Below are positions 1 to 12,050 of a stretch of DNA of 64,000 nucleotides, piece after piece. Source of the stretch: Fasciolopsis buskii (lineage: Eukaryota; Platyhelminthes; Trematoda; Plagiorchiida; Fasciolidae); contig LUCM01000150.1 of NCBI GenBank assembly GCA_008360955.1, forward strand, positions 60,391 to 124,390. Direction: 5' to 3'. A model generated the notes under the pieces. It was not told the origin of the DNA and did not search any database. It saw only the letters and a list, made by a program, of their open reading frames with translations. The translations under genes were made by a program, and so were the position numbers. How positions within the stretch are numbered: position 1 is the first letter of the stretch; every line of letters begins with the position of its first letter.

Positions 1-1060
1 TTGTAAGTCCTTAAGCGCATCAATGAAATCCGCGCATTGTGCCTTTCTAGACTATTCGGCGACATTTGATTCGGTCCCTCGGTCTCTTCTACTTCACAAA
101 CTGGAAACATTTGGTTGTCCCAGTTCTTTATTAGCATGGCTGTCTGATTACTTTACTAACCGAGCCCAGCGCACACGAATGGACGGTAAAACTTCAAAGC
201 CGGTGATTAACAACTCAAGAGTGCTTCAGGGTGTTGTTCTTTCACCGCTTTTCTTCTTTACTTATATCACCGACTTATCAACTAGCTCCCTCTGTCATCT
301 GTTTAAGTATGCTAATGATGTTGCCCTCTCTCAAGTCGTTTCGAACAACGATGATTTTCAAAGTTTTCCAACAGCTTGTCTTCTGTTTACGATTTCTCTA
401 CACGAGCTAGTTTAAATCTCAACGCATCTAAATGTTTCGAATGCCTGTTCTCTCTCTCTCTCTCGACCAGCCTACCCATCTGAAACATCTCTCGTCAACT
501 TGAAATCTCTTACCAGGGTTGATTCTATGAAATATCTACGAGTTACTAATGATGAAAATCTGAAGTCTACTCCTTACATTTCTACCTGTGTAAAGAATCT
601 CCGACGGATGTCATTTCAAATCAGGAAGCTTCCTCACTACAAGATGAAACAAGGTACCATCTTCCGACTTGTATACCAATGTTTTTCCAATCCCTCTTTA
701 CTGTTCACTAGTTATTTTTCTAGGTTTACTTAAAATGACTTTAAAATTCTTCGCCGGGAGCTATCAATTATTAGCCGTGTGTCCTTCATACCACTAACTG
801 AACTGTCCCTAAATCTATGTGGTCAACACTTATCAGCATGTGAAAAATTTGCTCACAAACTTCTTTCTGATCTGCACAGCAATCTTTCAAATTGTCGCGC
901 TCATATTTCTACACGATCCACTTATCGTTCCATACCATCTGGAATCAATGTCTATGGGGACTCCACTGTCCCATATTTAGCACGAATTTTGATAAACCGT
1001 GGCCATGTTTTAGCCGGATTCCTGAACAACCTTTCACAATGTGATCAAGATCACTCCTGA
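1..1060 (+). mobile_element. Degenerate non-LTR retrotransposon, RT and C-terminal part (CR1/Jockey-like)
   Basis: Conceptual translation gives a broken reverse transcriptase. The first frame (about 23-415) holds RT motif A as 'FLDYSATFDSVPR', motif B/4 as 'LQGVVLSPLFFFTYITDL' and motif C as 'KYANDVAL', where the second Asp context of YADD has become YAND. A second frame (500-733) carries the 'MKYLRVT' motif and thumb-like sequence, and a third (779-1060) ends with the family tail 'CEKFAHKLLSD' and 'PYLARILINR'. Stops and frameshifts separate the three frames, and a (CT)n run at about 451-466 lies between the first two. The element runs off the left edge of the window, so its 5' part is not seen. 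The YADD change and the frame breaks mean it is inactive. Assignment to the CR1/Jockey group is from motif pattern; a clade name needs a search. Confidence 0.85.
449..467. repeat. (CT)n microsatellite inside RT remnant
   Basis: A run of about nine CT dinucleotides follows 'gcctgtt'. It sits in the frame-broken middle of the RT remnant and coincides with loss of the reading frame. Confidence 0.8.
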
Positions 1061-2990
1061 ATGTTTTCGTTTCATTTTTACACTATGGTGTGTGTAACCT
1101 CTTCCTATTTTTCCCACCTTTTTGACTAAAATGTGACATTTATCGTGCGCAAAAGTCTATGAAAAATTCAAATGCTAATGTTTTGTTCAGTCCCACAAGC
1201 ACTGGAAGAACTCGGTTTGTTTATCCTGATTTATAGACGATTTGTTGATTTGTCACCGTGTTTGTAATTTTTACTTCTCGCGCGATTAAAATAAGGATGC
1301 GGCAAATTTGGGCGACTTCCTCTGTAGAATATCACGCAGGTTTGTTGAAATACCGAGTGACGCTTCTGTGCTTGTTTGACATCTGGAGATTTCATTGGCA
1401 ATGAATTTTATGCTCATCCGCGGTCAGCTAGATAAAATGCTAACCCGTGCGTACCGGCTGGGATGGCCTAATGTAGACCACTTCGGTTATCTATAGAATT
1501 TTATTACATGACAGTCTGTTCGTATCCATACATGTGCATACCTTCCATGTGCGTTTTTATGTGTGGGTTAGCACGCATGGGTCTATGTGATTCTTCATTC
1601 ATTTGCGTGGCACGTGTTCCGTACAGAGAGACGACCCATAATCCATTTCATTCTCATTCGGTCTGGACCGCTTCATGAGTGATCTATTTTAAATATTAAT
1701 CATTTTCAAAATCTGCTTTGTGGACGCGCCTGATCCGCATACATGGGGATCCCTAGAGAAGTGTTCTTAAAGCTTTATCACTTGAAAACTTAACTGTAAT
1801 CAAATTTAGGTGAAAAATAATGAATAGTTCGAGATCTGTAAAAAACTTCCATATAACACTTGAGAGTAATTCTGGTATCTACAGAGTATCTCACCATTGC
1901 TTGGAACGTTTAAATTCAGCTGGCATGCACGCATGGGCGTGTAAGAAGCAGGTTAGTTTTGGATTCATACAGGTAGATGCTGTCCGTCTATCATCGTATC
2001 ATCCTTTTCTCCCAGCAATGAGAATAAAACGATTGTGTCCCTAGAGTCTAGCCATAAGCGGGACTGCCTTATTTGATCTCATTCCACAAAATGTTCAAGA
2101 AATATGAACGCAATTGGCATAGGCTTTGCTAAATTCCTAACCAATCTTTCCCGTGAGCCCTAATTAGCAGATGCGAGTTGATTCATGGGGAAACTCTGCT
2201 CTAGTAGGTAAACTGATAAAATTTGACTGTGTTGAATGTCATGTGCTTGCATTATTTCGTTGAGTGAAATATCTGAACACCGGTCGGCGTTGTCCAGTTT
2301 CTCACCTGGTAGCACACACGAGGCACAATTGCGTGGGTTGCGTCCGTGTGTGGGTTTGAACCCGTCGAGGTTGATCAAACATACGAAGCCTTTACAACTA
2401 GGAAACTAAAATAAAAAACTTATCCTTAAGGTAATCGTCACTGAAGTTACCAAATTGCCCCTGCTTCACTACGAAACTGCGCCAGCATTATTTTAACACA
2501 ACTGAAGCGATCGTTTCTAGCAGAAGTTAGATTTCTTGAACACCTCAAACGTAGAAGCAGTGTGTGCTATTAACTGTTTGGTTTACTATTTTTACTCCAG
2601 TGAAATATTCTACCTTATCATACCAGATTCCATCAGTTGGATGTATTAGACTTACATAATGTTGAACTATATTCCGTCAGCTTGATTAGGGATTATGAAC
2701 TTTTGTAGAACTGATGGGGTTGGGAACTACAAAGAACGTGGAATTTCCCTGCTTCTACTTCTTCCAAAGTCTAAATGCAACAAAATTTTTGTCACAAAAT
2801 TCTGATAACCGATAAGATTTAACCAACTTGTCATCGATGAACACGACAGTAGGTCATTGCTATTTTTTCTGATGTACTGAAACAATTGCTTCTCCGTATC
2901 TCAGACGAATTACGGAGTGCCGAAGACAGATAAAGAGGATTCAGCTGAAGTCCGATAAACATGTAAAAAATGATCACAAGACGTTGAAAA
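1061..2990. other. Non-coding stretch, nothing assignable
   Basis: No frame longer than about 75 codons and no recognisable domain. A near-palindromic 'gggtttgaaccc' near 2350 resembles a Pol III B box in either orientation, but no matching A box was found, so I do not call a gene. Confidence 0.4.
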
Positions 2991-3004
2991 CAATATAAGG
3001 TAAC

Positions 3005-3180
3005 GAATAAGAACGTTGTCGTGAAATAATTCACCATGTGATATCATCGCTCAATTGATCAGTAAGAAACCATGGAAGAACTGTGCAGCTGTTTCATCCT
3101 TGTTAGAAATCATATCCACCGCGCCCGAACTGGGACGCGAACCCAGGACGAACGAATTTGAGTCGAATGTCTCACCTATT
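3005..3180 (-). repeat. tRNA-related short interspersed repeat, copy 1
   Basis: Read on the minus strand, this starts with a tRNA-like head: 'taggtgagacattcgactc' followed by 'cctgggttcgcgtccca', a good Pol III B box (GGTTCGNNTCC type). It continues into a body with 'aacaaggatgaaacagctg', 'ttccatggtttctta', 'ttgagcgatgatatcac' and 'atggtgaattatttca'. The same body occurs in direct orientation at 4744-4856, which shows it is a dispersed repeat. A SINE with a tRNA-derived head is the simplest reading. Confidence 0.65.
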
Positions 3181-3236
3181 ACATGGTGAATTATTTCATG
3201 AACACATTCTATCTCCTACTACTAACATATACCAAG
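3178..3236 (+). repeat. 3' piece of the same short repeat, opposite orientation
   Basis: The plus strand carries 'acatggtgaattatttcatg' followed by 'aacacattctatctcctac', which matches the end of the copy at 4744-4856 with few changes. It abuts the inverted copy at 3005-3180, so the two pieces are joined head to head. Confidence 0.65.
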
Positions 3237-4688
3237 ATAGTTTTCACTTATTCCTACTCTTGCCAATAAATAACATTAAATATGGTTGGAGATGGATCAA
3301 AAGAACTACCAGTTTGCAATAACTTCAGTCGACAACTCAAAGAAAGCGTGTCTCGAGACGAGTTGGTTGGGTTGACACATTTTTTGTTCATTCTGATTAG
3401 CAAATACTGCATAAAGAAGGATATCAACAAGATGAATCCTTCTAGTATTTCTGACGCTGCGCAGAGCTAGAAATGTAAACCTCCACCACCAAGCATGAAC
3501 ACTTTTCCGTCTGGAGCACTATATCAGGCGGACAAGGCGGCCAGTTCGAGAGTTTAATACGAGCATTTTGTACAGGACTTGAAAGATCAAGAACGTGTCA
3601 TTGGAATACTCTCCTCTCTGACTTGATACAAAACAACAGATGTTTGCATGACGCACATCAACGGGTCTATCAGCCCTGAACAACTGCAGAGGTCAGAAGA
3701 AGGGAAGTTCCATGAAAAACAAATAAAGGGGCTAAAATACACTGGGCGATGGGTGATTCACGAATCAGGGTACAATAATCAGCCTTGAAATAAATGTTAC
3801 TTATCTTCGCATTGTCCTGCTGTGGGTTTGAAAAGCGGCTATGTTTCCTGTTACGCTATCATTTGAACTACTCTCCAAGCCCGGTAAGTGATCTAGGACT
3901 ATGTGTAACTAATATGTCGATCGACGTGCGCACTGCATTTGTATAGTCAGCCCAATTTTCCTGATATTAATTTATCCCCAACTTTGACTTTGTTTTCCTA
4001 ACTGCTTCAACACTGCCGTTTAGTCAACACATGATCAGTCTGTCTTGACAAACCGCTGCACAATGAATCTGAATTTGCCTGGTCTTAGACTGTGTCGCTG
4101 CACTGAATGATTATGGTTGAGAATTGTTAGCATTCTGTCTAACTGTTATGAGTGATTTACCAAGAACCGCTCATAAGGTTTACCGGGCTGAGAGAGATTT
4201 TCGGGATGGCGAACACAAACGAACCACCAGTTCAGTGTTAGTAACCTTCGTATTGAATTGTTGCTAATGCGGCAGTTCTGTTGTTGAAACTGGTATGTAA
4301 GTTGCTTAAAACCTGGACCATTAACTAATTGGCGGAGCAAATCTCTTGTCACATTCTTAGTGGAATAATGAGTCAGTCACCGCAAGTGCTCACTTGTCTG
4401 ATAGATGTTATCACTAGTTCATTCGACCCAGTTGCTAGGAGAATCGATTCGTACACATCAGTTAGATGATCTGCTCTTAACTCTAGAAGAAACATCATCT
4501 GATAATAGGAAAATTAAGTCAACAACACCAATTACGTATGCATTAAACCACAGAGCTAGTAACCAAACAGTAATTTGGCTTACGATCGTTTCCTGTTTGT
4601 GTACCAAATACAACCGCAACTAAACGGCGACTGCCGTAAGGATGGGCGCACACAGTAAACTTGGCGGGTTAGTAAAGAGTTGTTGGAC
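3237..4688. other. Non-coding stretch, nothing assignable
   Basis: Short open frames on both strands lack family motifs and convincing splice pairs. If C2B of the Unc13-like gene is present it should lie below 5.7 kb on the minus strand, but I could not recognise a C2 fold signature here. Confidence 0.4.
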
Positions 4689-4703
4689 AATAAAGACTAC
4701 CAT
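4689..4703 (+). repeat. Target-site duplication, left copy
   Basis: The 15-base string 'aataaagactaccat' recurs exactly at 4857-4871, flanking the short repeat insertion. A length of 15 bp is typical of LINE-driven target-primed reverse transcription. Confidence 0.8.
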
Positions 4704-4777
4704 GGAAGCGCCGTACAGCTGTTTCATCCTTGATGATTCCTAACAAGGATGAAACGGCTGTACAGCGCTTCCATGGT
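4699..4777. repeat. Inverted repeat: 34-bp arms, 11-base loop
   Basis: The left arm at 4699-4732 and the right arm at 4744-4777 are complementary at 32 of 34 positions. The loop is 'atgattcctaa' (4733-4743). The arms are two pieces of the short repeat body ('caaggatgaaac...ccatggt') in opposite orientation, so this is a rearranged repeat, not a terminator or a microRNA precursor by default. Confidence 0.85.
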
Positions 4778-4856
4778 TTCTTTATGGTGAGTTGAGCGAT
4801 GATATCACATGGTGAATTATTTCATGAAAACATTCAATCTCCTACTACTGAAATAT
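4704..4856 (+). mobile_element. Short interspersed repeat, copy 2, 5'-inverted, with 15-bp TSD
   Basis: The insertion lies between two exact copies of a 15-bp target site. Its first ~30-40 bases are the body sequence in inverted orientation. The rest (from about 4744) is the body in direct orientation, ending in 'cctactactgaaatat' next to the right target copy. The tRNA-like head and B box seen in copy 1 are missing, so this is a 5'-truncated, 5'-inverted copy. That structure is the known result of twin priming by a LINE reverse transcriptase. Confidence 0.7.
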
Positions 4857-4871
4857 AATAAAGACTACCAT
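4857..4871 (+). repeat. Target-site duplication, right copy
   Basis: This is an exact 15/15 match to 4689-4703, immediately after the 3' end of the short repeat. Confidence 0.8.
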
Positions 4872-5742
4872 TAGCAGCTGAAAATATTGCTCCCGAATTT
4901 GGGTCAAACAAATCCGTGTTTCCCATTTTTTACGTAGGCCTTGTAACGAATCAGTTTGGTTAAGCCGTTAGTGTCTGAAATTCCGCTGGCCAATATTACC
5001 ATTATTCTCGCTTGTTTATCCGCGGAACTAAAGCTCTTCTCGTGCATGCGTCTCTATCAAATATAAGACACATTGTTTCATCAAATCAAGGGCCTGATTC
5101 CCCTTGTTAACTTTTGCAACATTTTCCGATTGGCATACCTAGTGAAATTTATCGATTCAGAAAATCACCAAACGATCATTTAATTTTCTTTTGTTTTACA
5201 CACTGATTTATGGCGTAATGAATTTAATTGGTTTCGGCTTAAACGTTTCATGCTTTTCCTCTTGATTGGGAGCGAGCGGCTTCCGATGATCATCAAAAAG
5301 TTTTGTTCTTGTTTACGTCCCCAAAACGAATTCTGACTGTATTCTGGTTTCTGATCCTAAGTTTGATAATTTTTGAGGATGATGGAATAAATGTTTCGCG
5401 GAAGCACACGATAGATTTTGCTGTTTTTGCCGGTCATCGTTTGTAGCAAACCGACAAAGCATCGCCTATGAATCAACGTTGTAAATATTCAGTACACTCA
5501 CTATCCATGAACGCTGCTTAAAACTAGTTTACCTCTGACTTTGATTTTCATTGGAGTCATTTTGATCAGGGGCGTGGGAAAAGCATACCGAAATGAGAGA
5601 AAACAAAGTCCGATTTTGTACGGAATCCCGAACTCGACTACTAAACCCCTTCTATTTAAGACTAGTACAAACAGACCAGACTAGATCAGGTATAACTAGT
5701 GATCTAATGTCGAGCTATCCACGAAACCTGCCGTTTTCTCAC
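4872..5742. other. Intron or 3' flank of the Unc13-like gene, nothing assignable
   Basis: This stretch lies downstream of the MHD2 exon on the minus strand. It has no frame with C2-like motifs and no repeat I recognise. Confidence 0.4.
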
Positions 5743-6215
5743 TTTGAAATTTTGATCTTCCAAGTCGTGGCGATCCACTAGTCCTTGGCCGGTCCTCAGA
5801 AAGAATTGCAACAGCAATTCCAAAGACTGCTTCAGTTTCATCAGAATTGATCGGGCGCGCAGGATTGATTCGTGTGTTATGTGTTCAGGCAGTGCAGACA
5901 TGTGTTCATCGTTAGTGAAATGTGTTGTCAGCGGGATAGTGCACCGACCCGGCGTGGTCGCATCCAACGAAGGCATCAAATATGCTCCCGGTCCGCTACC
6001 ATTTGGCCCGATTTCGGCCTCTTTGTGGACTTGTTCAGCGAACTGACTAAGACATTCAGACCACAGTTCGAACAGGAAGCGACGAAACAGACGGTCGGAG
6101 ACGAGATTGTGAAGAGTTTTGAAATTCGACTCCAAGTATACAATCAAATCGTATATGGCCTTGATGGCGAAAAAACAAACGGGATAGTAGAATCTCGAGA
6201 GAGGATGCAAAATTG
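5743..6215 (-). CDS. Exon: MHD2 block of the MUN domain, Unc13/BAIAP3-like
   Basis: About 157 codons. The 5' end is set by a strong acceptor (pyrimidine-rich 'ttttcttatttcctaaactag' before 6215). The 3' end is either AAA|GTGAGA after residue '..DQNFK' (chosen, 5743) or CAG|GTTTCG at 5728; both keep phase 0. Motifs in order are 'AIYDLIVYLESNFKTLHNL' and 'RRFLFELWSECLSQF', then a loop, then 'ILMKLKQSLELLLQFF' and 'RTGQGLVDRHDL'. These match the family pattern 'PLM.YLD..L..LN', 'VLE.LW..LL' and 'L..L..FF...GQGL'. The loop between the helices is about 40 residues, Gly/Pro/Thr-rich, and longer than in vertebrate BAIAP3. It begins with two bases of a split codon, so it needs a phase-1 upstream exon, which the 21003-21297 exon provides. 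Confidence 0.75.
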
Positions 6216-9200
6216 CTAGTTTAGGAAATAAGAAAAACGAAAGCTAAACTGCGGTGTCTATTAGGTATCCCTGGTATTTGCAAAAGAACTTTGTAGAGTG
6301 GTTGTCATCTGCTTAGCCTAGAGAAGCTATTGTGCCCCCGGAGGGAGGTGATATATAAGGGGTAAACATTATGAAGATGAATTTCCAGGTTCATGTTCAT
6401 TAATTAAAGGGATATCTAATTAATAGTATGTTACGGCAAGTGTTCATTATTGTACGGTTGTGCTGGATAAATTTGTGGTCAGATAATAAATCCCGATTTT
6501 GGATACAACAGCCTAATGGTCTGCTACCAGTATGCACTTGATGTTACAGTTCAACCGGCTTTATAATCGATGCTGAATGAGGTATGTCTGTGAAACTGAG
6601 ATGGGAGCTAACAACCTAGGTCAGAAGCATAAGTAATAAAAAAACAGCATAAACAAAGAGCCAAATTAAAATGTCTTATAATCGGACTTTCAGGTGGCCT
6701 AGAGCAAGTCACGTGATGTGTCTGCTTAGTCGTGCAAACTATCTAATTGCAACTTACAAAATAACGTATTTGGTTTCGTGTCGATTGCTGTACATTTCCG
6801 ATATGATTTGGATAGACAAATTCAAAAGACGCGAAAGTTTAACTTTTTTGACTTATTCATCACGCCTTCTCAACGCTTCATTTGTCACTGAAAATGATTG
6901 GATTACCATTAAAAGTTTCTTGGTATCTACGTTTAGTCGGAAACAAACGCTGTTCCTTACCCAACTGGGTTGGAACTCCGTGTGAACGAGAGTGTCAAAA
7001 AACCTAGCTGCCATGTTATCCGTTCATTTATTACCATCAAAAAATAATTTGGTGCTTTTATTTGTCCCTGGATGTTTATGAACACGGAACATTATTCACA
7101 CTGCAATCGATTTCTGTGGGGAACAAATGCGCTATAAACAATCAACAAGGACTGGACAGTTAACTGATTTTTGCCTTTTTATCCTTTACTTCGTTCGTTG
7201 ATAAACCAGTAATGCACATCATTTTCAGAAACTGGAGCGCCGCCAACAAAGGGTTAACAAATGGGAGAGGAGGTTGACCGAGGGTGGGAACATTCGAACC
7301 CGAAAATTCAGTTTGACCGCTTGATCAGCACCATTAGGCATTGAATCAGTTTACAAAAAACAAATGAAGTAGTCATCTGATCAAGCAGATAATCAATAGG
7401 CGAGACAATTTTTTATCCAACCAAAACAAAACCATTGACTCAGTCAAATACTCAATCAGTTGAGCGATTTGTTTATTCTCCCTAATTTGACAAGGACCAG
7501 TCGGTCTTCTGGTTATCTATGCCTGTTCCATAGGGCCTACAGCTTAGGTTCATTTTTCTAAGCAGTATAAACAGAATAACCGTTTATTACTTCGAATCCA
7601 ATGATTACTGACGTTCACCGAATATAAATTAGGGGACCGATTGGTGCTTTGCAATTGGATATCTAATTTGTAGTTCGTAATGAAATGAAGTTTACAAATG
7701 TTCGAGTGTCACAGTAAAAGTATAAATCTCCACTTTGGTTTGCCCGGTTTCATTCGCGTTGTCATTGTTATCACCAATGTCGAAATGAATTTCACATCCG
7801 GTTCCCATTTAACATTCACCCATCCAAGCCCTTTCCAATCCGTAAGAGCCTAACCATGCTATTATTTTAACGAAGCGCTTGAGATGCACACAGATCTGTC
7901 ACTCAGTGTGGCCTACAAAGTGCCATTTTATGTTTAGCAAGAAATCACTCCTAAAAACACGTTATGTGTATGCACGCAATGCTTCCTGAACGTCTCGGCA
8001 GAAAGTATACACTAAAGGATTGGTAAACTGTCGGTGTGCCTCCTGCCTAGAATCAAAGCCAGTTTCATTAGCTGCATCCAGGGTCAAATAATCTTGCATA
8101 GGAGATTTGTCCTTCATTTGATATTTAAGATTGAATTTCCACAGGCTTTAGGAATCATTTTTAGAGAGTAGATTCTTGTCTAAGCTGTTACAATGTAACG
8201 CTTGACGATGTACAGTATCACGTGGTCAACACCATAAGTACCCACTTAATGAGCAGTTAATGATAGTCTAGAAAAATTTGTCGACACAAGAGGCTGGGCG
8301 TGAGATACACGAGCTGATCGCAGTTGCCTTCTAGGTGACAAACAGTACCAAAAAAGTGGAAGGGGACAAAACCGGATACTGACGGTTTTACATCTTGAGT
8401 AAAACAATCAGACAGGTTTTTTAATCTTTATCTGTGCGCGTGGTTCCTAGAAAGGACAGAAAAGAGAATCGTAGCGGCTTCTTCTCTGGCAAATACGGGT
8501 CTAAAACTGCATCAACAAATTGTTGCTCATTTGTTGAGAAGAATGTACAAGGTATCAATCCGCAGTTGTCCACAAAATGCATAGTGTGAAGGATTCAGCT
8601 GTTCTTAAAGCATAGTAGGTGTTCTGTTTGAGGTGCTGAATTGGATGGATTTGACAAGCTCGTATTGCACGCAACAAAAGATAAACGGAGATCCGATAGA
8701 AGGACCCTAGAGTAAACCGTTTACATTAATCTTATGCCAATTTATACATTCTTTCAGTGTATTTTCTGTATCAGGCGGTATTTGAATTTGGATAGGTCGC
8801 CGGTATCCCCTTGGTTGGTGGTCAGACTGTCACGGCGGCAGGGCTTCCAAAAGCATGTCATGCGGGTCGAAAAGCGTCAGGAAAATTTTTCAGATTTTAG
8901 TTCTACTATTCTGGCTTGACTTCGGTTGGTCGGCCTCAGCAACATAAGTTCCCGTTGATTGGGGAGACTGAACGGCTGATAAACAGTAGAGACAGCATTT
9001 TGGCCGGAAATGCAGGGCTGATAAGTAGTATGAACAGCACCGTGTGATGTGTGACATGGAAATCCACCTTGAAAAATGTCCATGAAATATGCTAGTTTAT
9101 CTCCGCACTGTTATTCGACACCGCAGCACACAGATAACCCCACCCATGAGGATATGCAACGCCAAAATGATACCGCTTGACTGGTGCTTAAGTACCAATT

Positions 9201-11850
9201 AATTCTTAGGAACATGTGAACCGTCTTCGTTTGTACGAGAAAACTGAGTCGTAGCATAGATAAGGAAACTAAAATTAAACTTGTCAAACGCGACGCCCTC
9301 AAAACCAGGCAGTATAGATTCACTGGAAATTAAAAAGACTTTGAGCTTTCATATTAAAACGTATGCTGTTTATTAAGATCCTGCATCGGCACGGTATCTA
9401 GAAGCAGACAATTGTAATTTTTCTAACAGGTATCTGATAAGACAATTCAATCAATTAAGTATCACCCAATGTAACAGATTTTATCTCTTTAGAAGTTACC
9501 AGTGAAGTTGTCCTAGGAAACCTAACATACACAAGGTGGTTTTGGTTACATTGAAGCTCTGACCAAATTTTAATAAAGACACTCCATTCTGCAAACTTTT
9601 ACAAACGGTACAACCTCCGTAATGAGAAATCAGAAGTTTTTTCCAATGCTCCAATCCACTGTAGCGAAAAACCACAAATGTGCCTATATGCGTGCATTAG
9701 GTGCCATACTGCATGAAATGAAGAGTGAAAAGAAATAAGTTTTTTCATATTGAGATCAATTCCAACTGCTGGTTTGTTCTACCGATGACTCTGTGTTAAT
9801 CTCTGTGAGCAAAAGCAAAAAAAGTCACATGATGGAGTGGATAAATTGCTTTGTGCAAACACAAGTGCTTTGGGGTTGGACTAAATTGGAATGGATTAGC
9901 AGAAACATAGATCGTGCAGGAGAAAATATTCTTTTGAGAGCAACAGTATTTTGATTATCTCATCTTGTATCACTGAACCGTCCATTCCACTGTGATTTAA
10001 TTCTTCGCATTGGTGTTTGTTAAAGATGTGAATACGGGTGAATTAGTTTTAGACTCTAAAGTATTTGCCCGAACTCTTTCCACCCCGGACTGCCTTTAAG
10101 TATGCGAAGAATTATCAACCAAATTTAACTCACCTTCTCAGTGGGTGTTTTGCTTGTGCACCAGCAAAGATGAAATACATTCTTCCGTATCTCCGGCCTC
10201 ATCTGATAAAGGTGAGTTTCATGTTTAGGAAAAGGCAAAACGGTAGTCCGGGTGAATTTATGATGATCGTATGAGATAAGGAACCACACAATGTCTGAGA
10301 GATTCACTCGGATGACTAGAGAAGTAACATGATAAAAACAGATCGCGAATAAGTCCGGTGAGAAAACAATAGTGTCATTGGACTGCCAGAATACATGCAA
10401 TGTCTCCCTGATGCTGTTGACTGCGGAAATCCTTAGACGCAATATTAGAGCCCCTGATGACGAGGATTTCTCTGTTGATGGTAATGTGAACAAATATGAG
10501 ATCCATGGGGACAGGGCAACGCTATTTAATATTGCGATAACTCTGAAAACGAATTAGACGATTGGCAACATTGAAGAAATCTTGTTCACTTCTGTTTTCT
10601 CAGACTTACAGGCAATTTTGCCAGCTGGTTATCACTGTTAGTGCGCTGTGTTTCGGATGCAAACATGACAAATGACTTCGATAATAAATTTTCCTGGAAT
10701 ACGACAAATCAACCCTACTAATTTTTCCGGTCTGATTTAACTAACGTTTGCCACTAGGTAGTGGAAAACAAAATTAACAATTACTCCAAAAACAAAACTT
10801 CCAACTCAGCGAAATTTCCAGTGAAGGCAAGATTTAAGCCAGAGTCTTGGGAAACATAACTATAACAGGAACGCCGTTTCTGCAATCCCGAACATGGAGG
10901 TGCTTGAGCAAAATAAGAAAAACGCTTCTGATTGCGTGACTGACAGGACAGACCAGAGTATTTTGGAATTGATTCACTGTCAAACAACAACTGAGATTTG
11001 AAGGGATTTACCGTGTTAAATTCAAATAATCTTGTAAGATTTCTGTCACATTATTTTCAATAAAATTCGTGTGCCACGCTTTGTAGGCAAGAACTTCACC
11101 GCAGAGATTTGATGCAGCTGTTGTCCAAACGTTTTATCGTGCTCATCGGATAGCACCATGTGATTTAAAGAATCGTGGGCGAAAAAGAATTGTGATGAAT
11201 CATCACTTTAGTATTGAATTCTACTGAATTATTTTGTTAATGACCCCGCATTGAAGATGATCAGCTTCATTTTTTGGCCCGTGTAGGGCGTATCACGCAA
11301 CAGATCATGCTTTACAAATGTCATAACCTAAGGTAAACGAATACTTTTACTATTCCTATGTATATTCCAATGCATAACGAACATCGACTGAGTGAAAGTT
11401 TGTTCCTCTCGAAAGGCAGTCAGTCATACGAGTAATTTAGCAAAACCAATGAAAAAGTAGGGGTTAAGCTGAGGTCTCATATGATCAGATGTTTGAAAAA
11501 ACCATTGTCCATTTAGGCTCCTCCAAGAAGGTTCAGTGTTCTGAGTAAACGAACGTTAATTAAAGTGGTCTGACCCCAGAAGTAAATGGTAAATTACTTG
11601 ATACAAATCTTGTGAGCTAGTATTTACAAGAAATACAAAATGTTGATTCTCAGTGTATGCTTCATTCTCAGTTATGCCAGAGGTGTAAGAAAACTGAGGT
11701 TGTGTGAATTCAGAGAATCACAACTGGTCATGAACGGTATGCGCGTCACCATGACGCAACCATTCGCATGGTGGACTGAGGTTCAGTTATTTTACGACCG
11801 GCTGAAAAACCAGAACCTCAGTAGGTTTGATCATTCAGACAGGTGAAGAC
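6216..11850. other. Large intron of the Unc13-like gene, part 1
   Basis: No domain-bearing frame was found. A degenerate tRNA-like string on the minus strand near 7280-7330 ('gatcaagcggtcaaactga' then 'cgggttcgaatgttccc') looks like a decayed tRNA-derived SINE head but has an altered T arm. The rest has only short frames on both strands. Confidence 0.4.
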
Positions 11851-11889
11851 GATCACGTGCATACATCTACTACACACCCCGTGTAGCAC

Positions 11890-12049
11890 GTGTATGTTTT
11901 CGCGTAAACTCGTGTTTGATGACGGTCCGCCGTGAGTAAATGGAGTACTGACATTCAAAAACAGACGCTTGTCTTTGTCAGCCTCGGAGTCTAAAATGTC
12001 GTGCACGCGTTCGCGTATCAGCTGCCAGCTTGCTTCATCCAAGCTTTAA
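11890..12049 (-). CDS. Candidate exon of unknown gene inside the large intron
   Basis: The minus-strand frame after the acceptor 'gatctctcttcttaaag' (ending at 12050) reads 'LDEASWQLIRERVHDILD' and then 'SEADKDKRLFLN'. This is a charged, helical, coding-like composition. It ends near one of several GT sites (for example in 'ttgaatgtcagt' or 'cacggggtgtgt'). It looks like a real exon. It cannot be placed between the 21.0 and 6.2 kb exons without breaking phase, because it starts with one base of a split codon and the upstream exon leaves one. It may be an alternative exon, another gene or chance. Confidence 0.3.
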
Positions 12050-12050
12050 G

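Noticed and set aside
4699..4777. Hairpin as a microRNA precursor or transcription terminator
   Set aside because: The arms are pieces of a dispersed repeat within a TSD-flanked insertion, which explains the symmetry.
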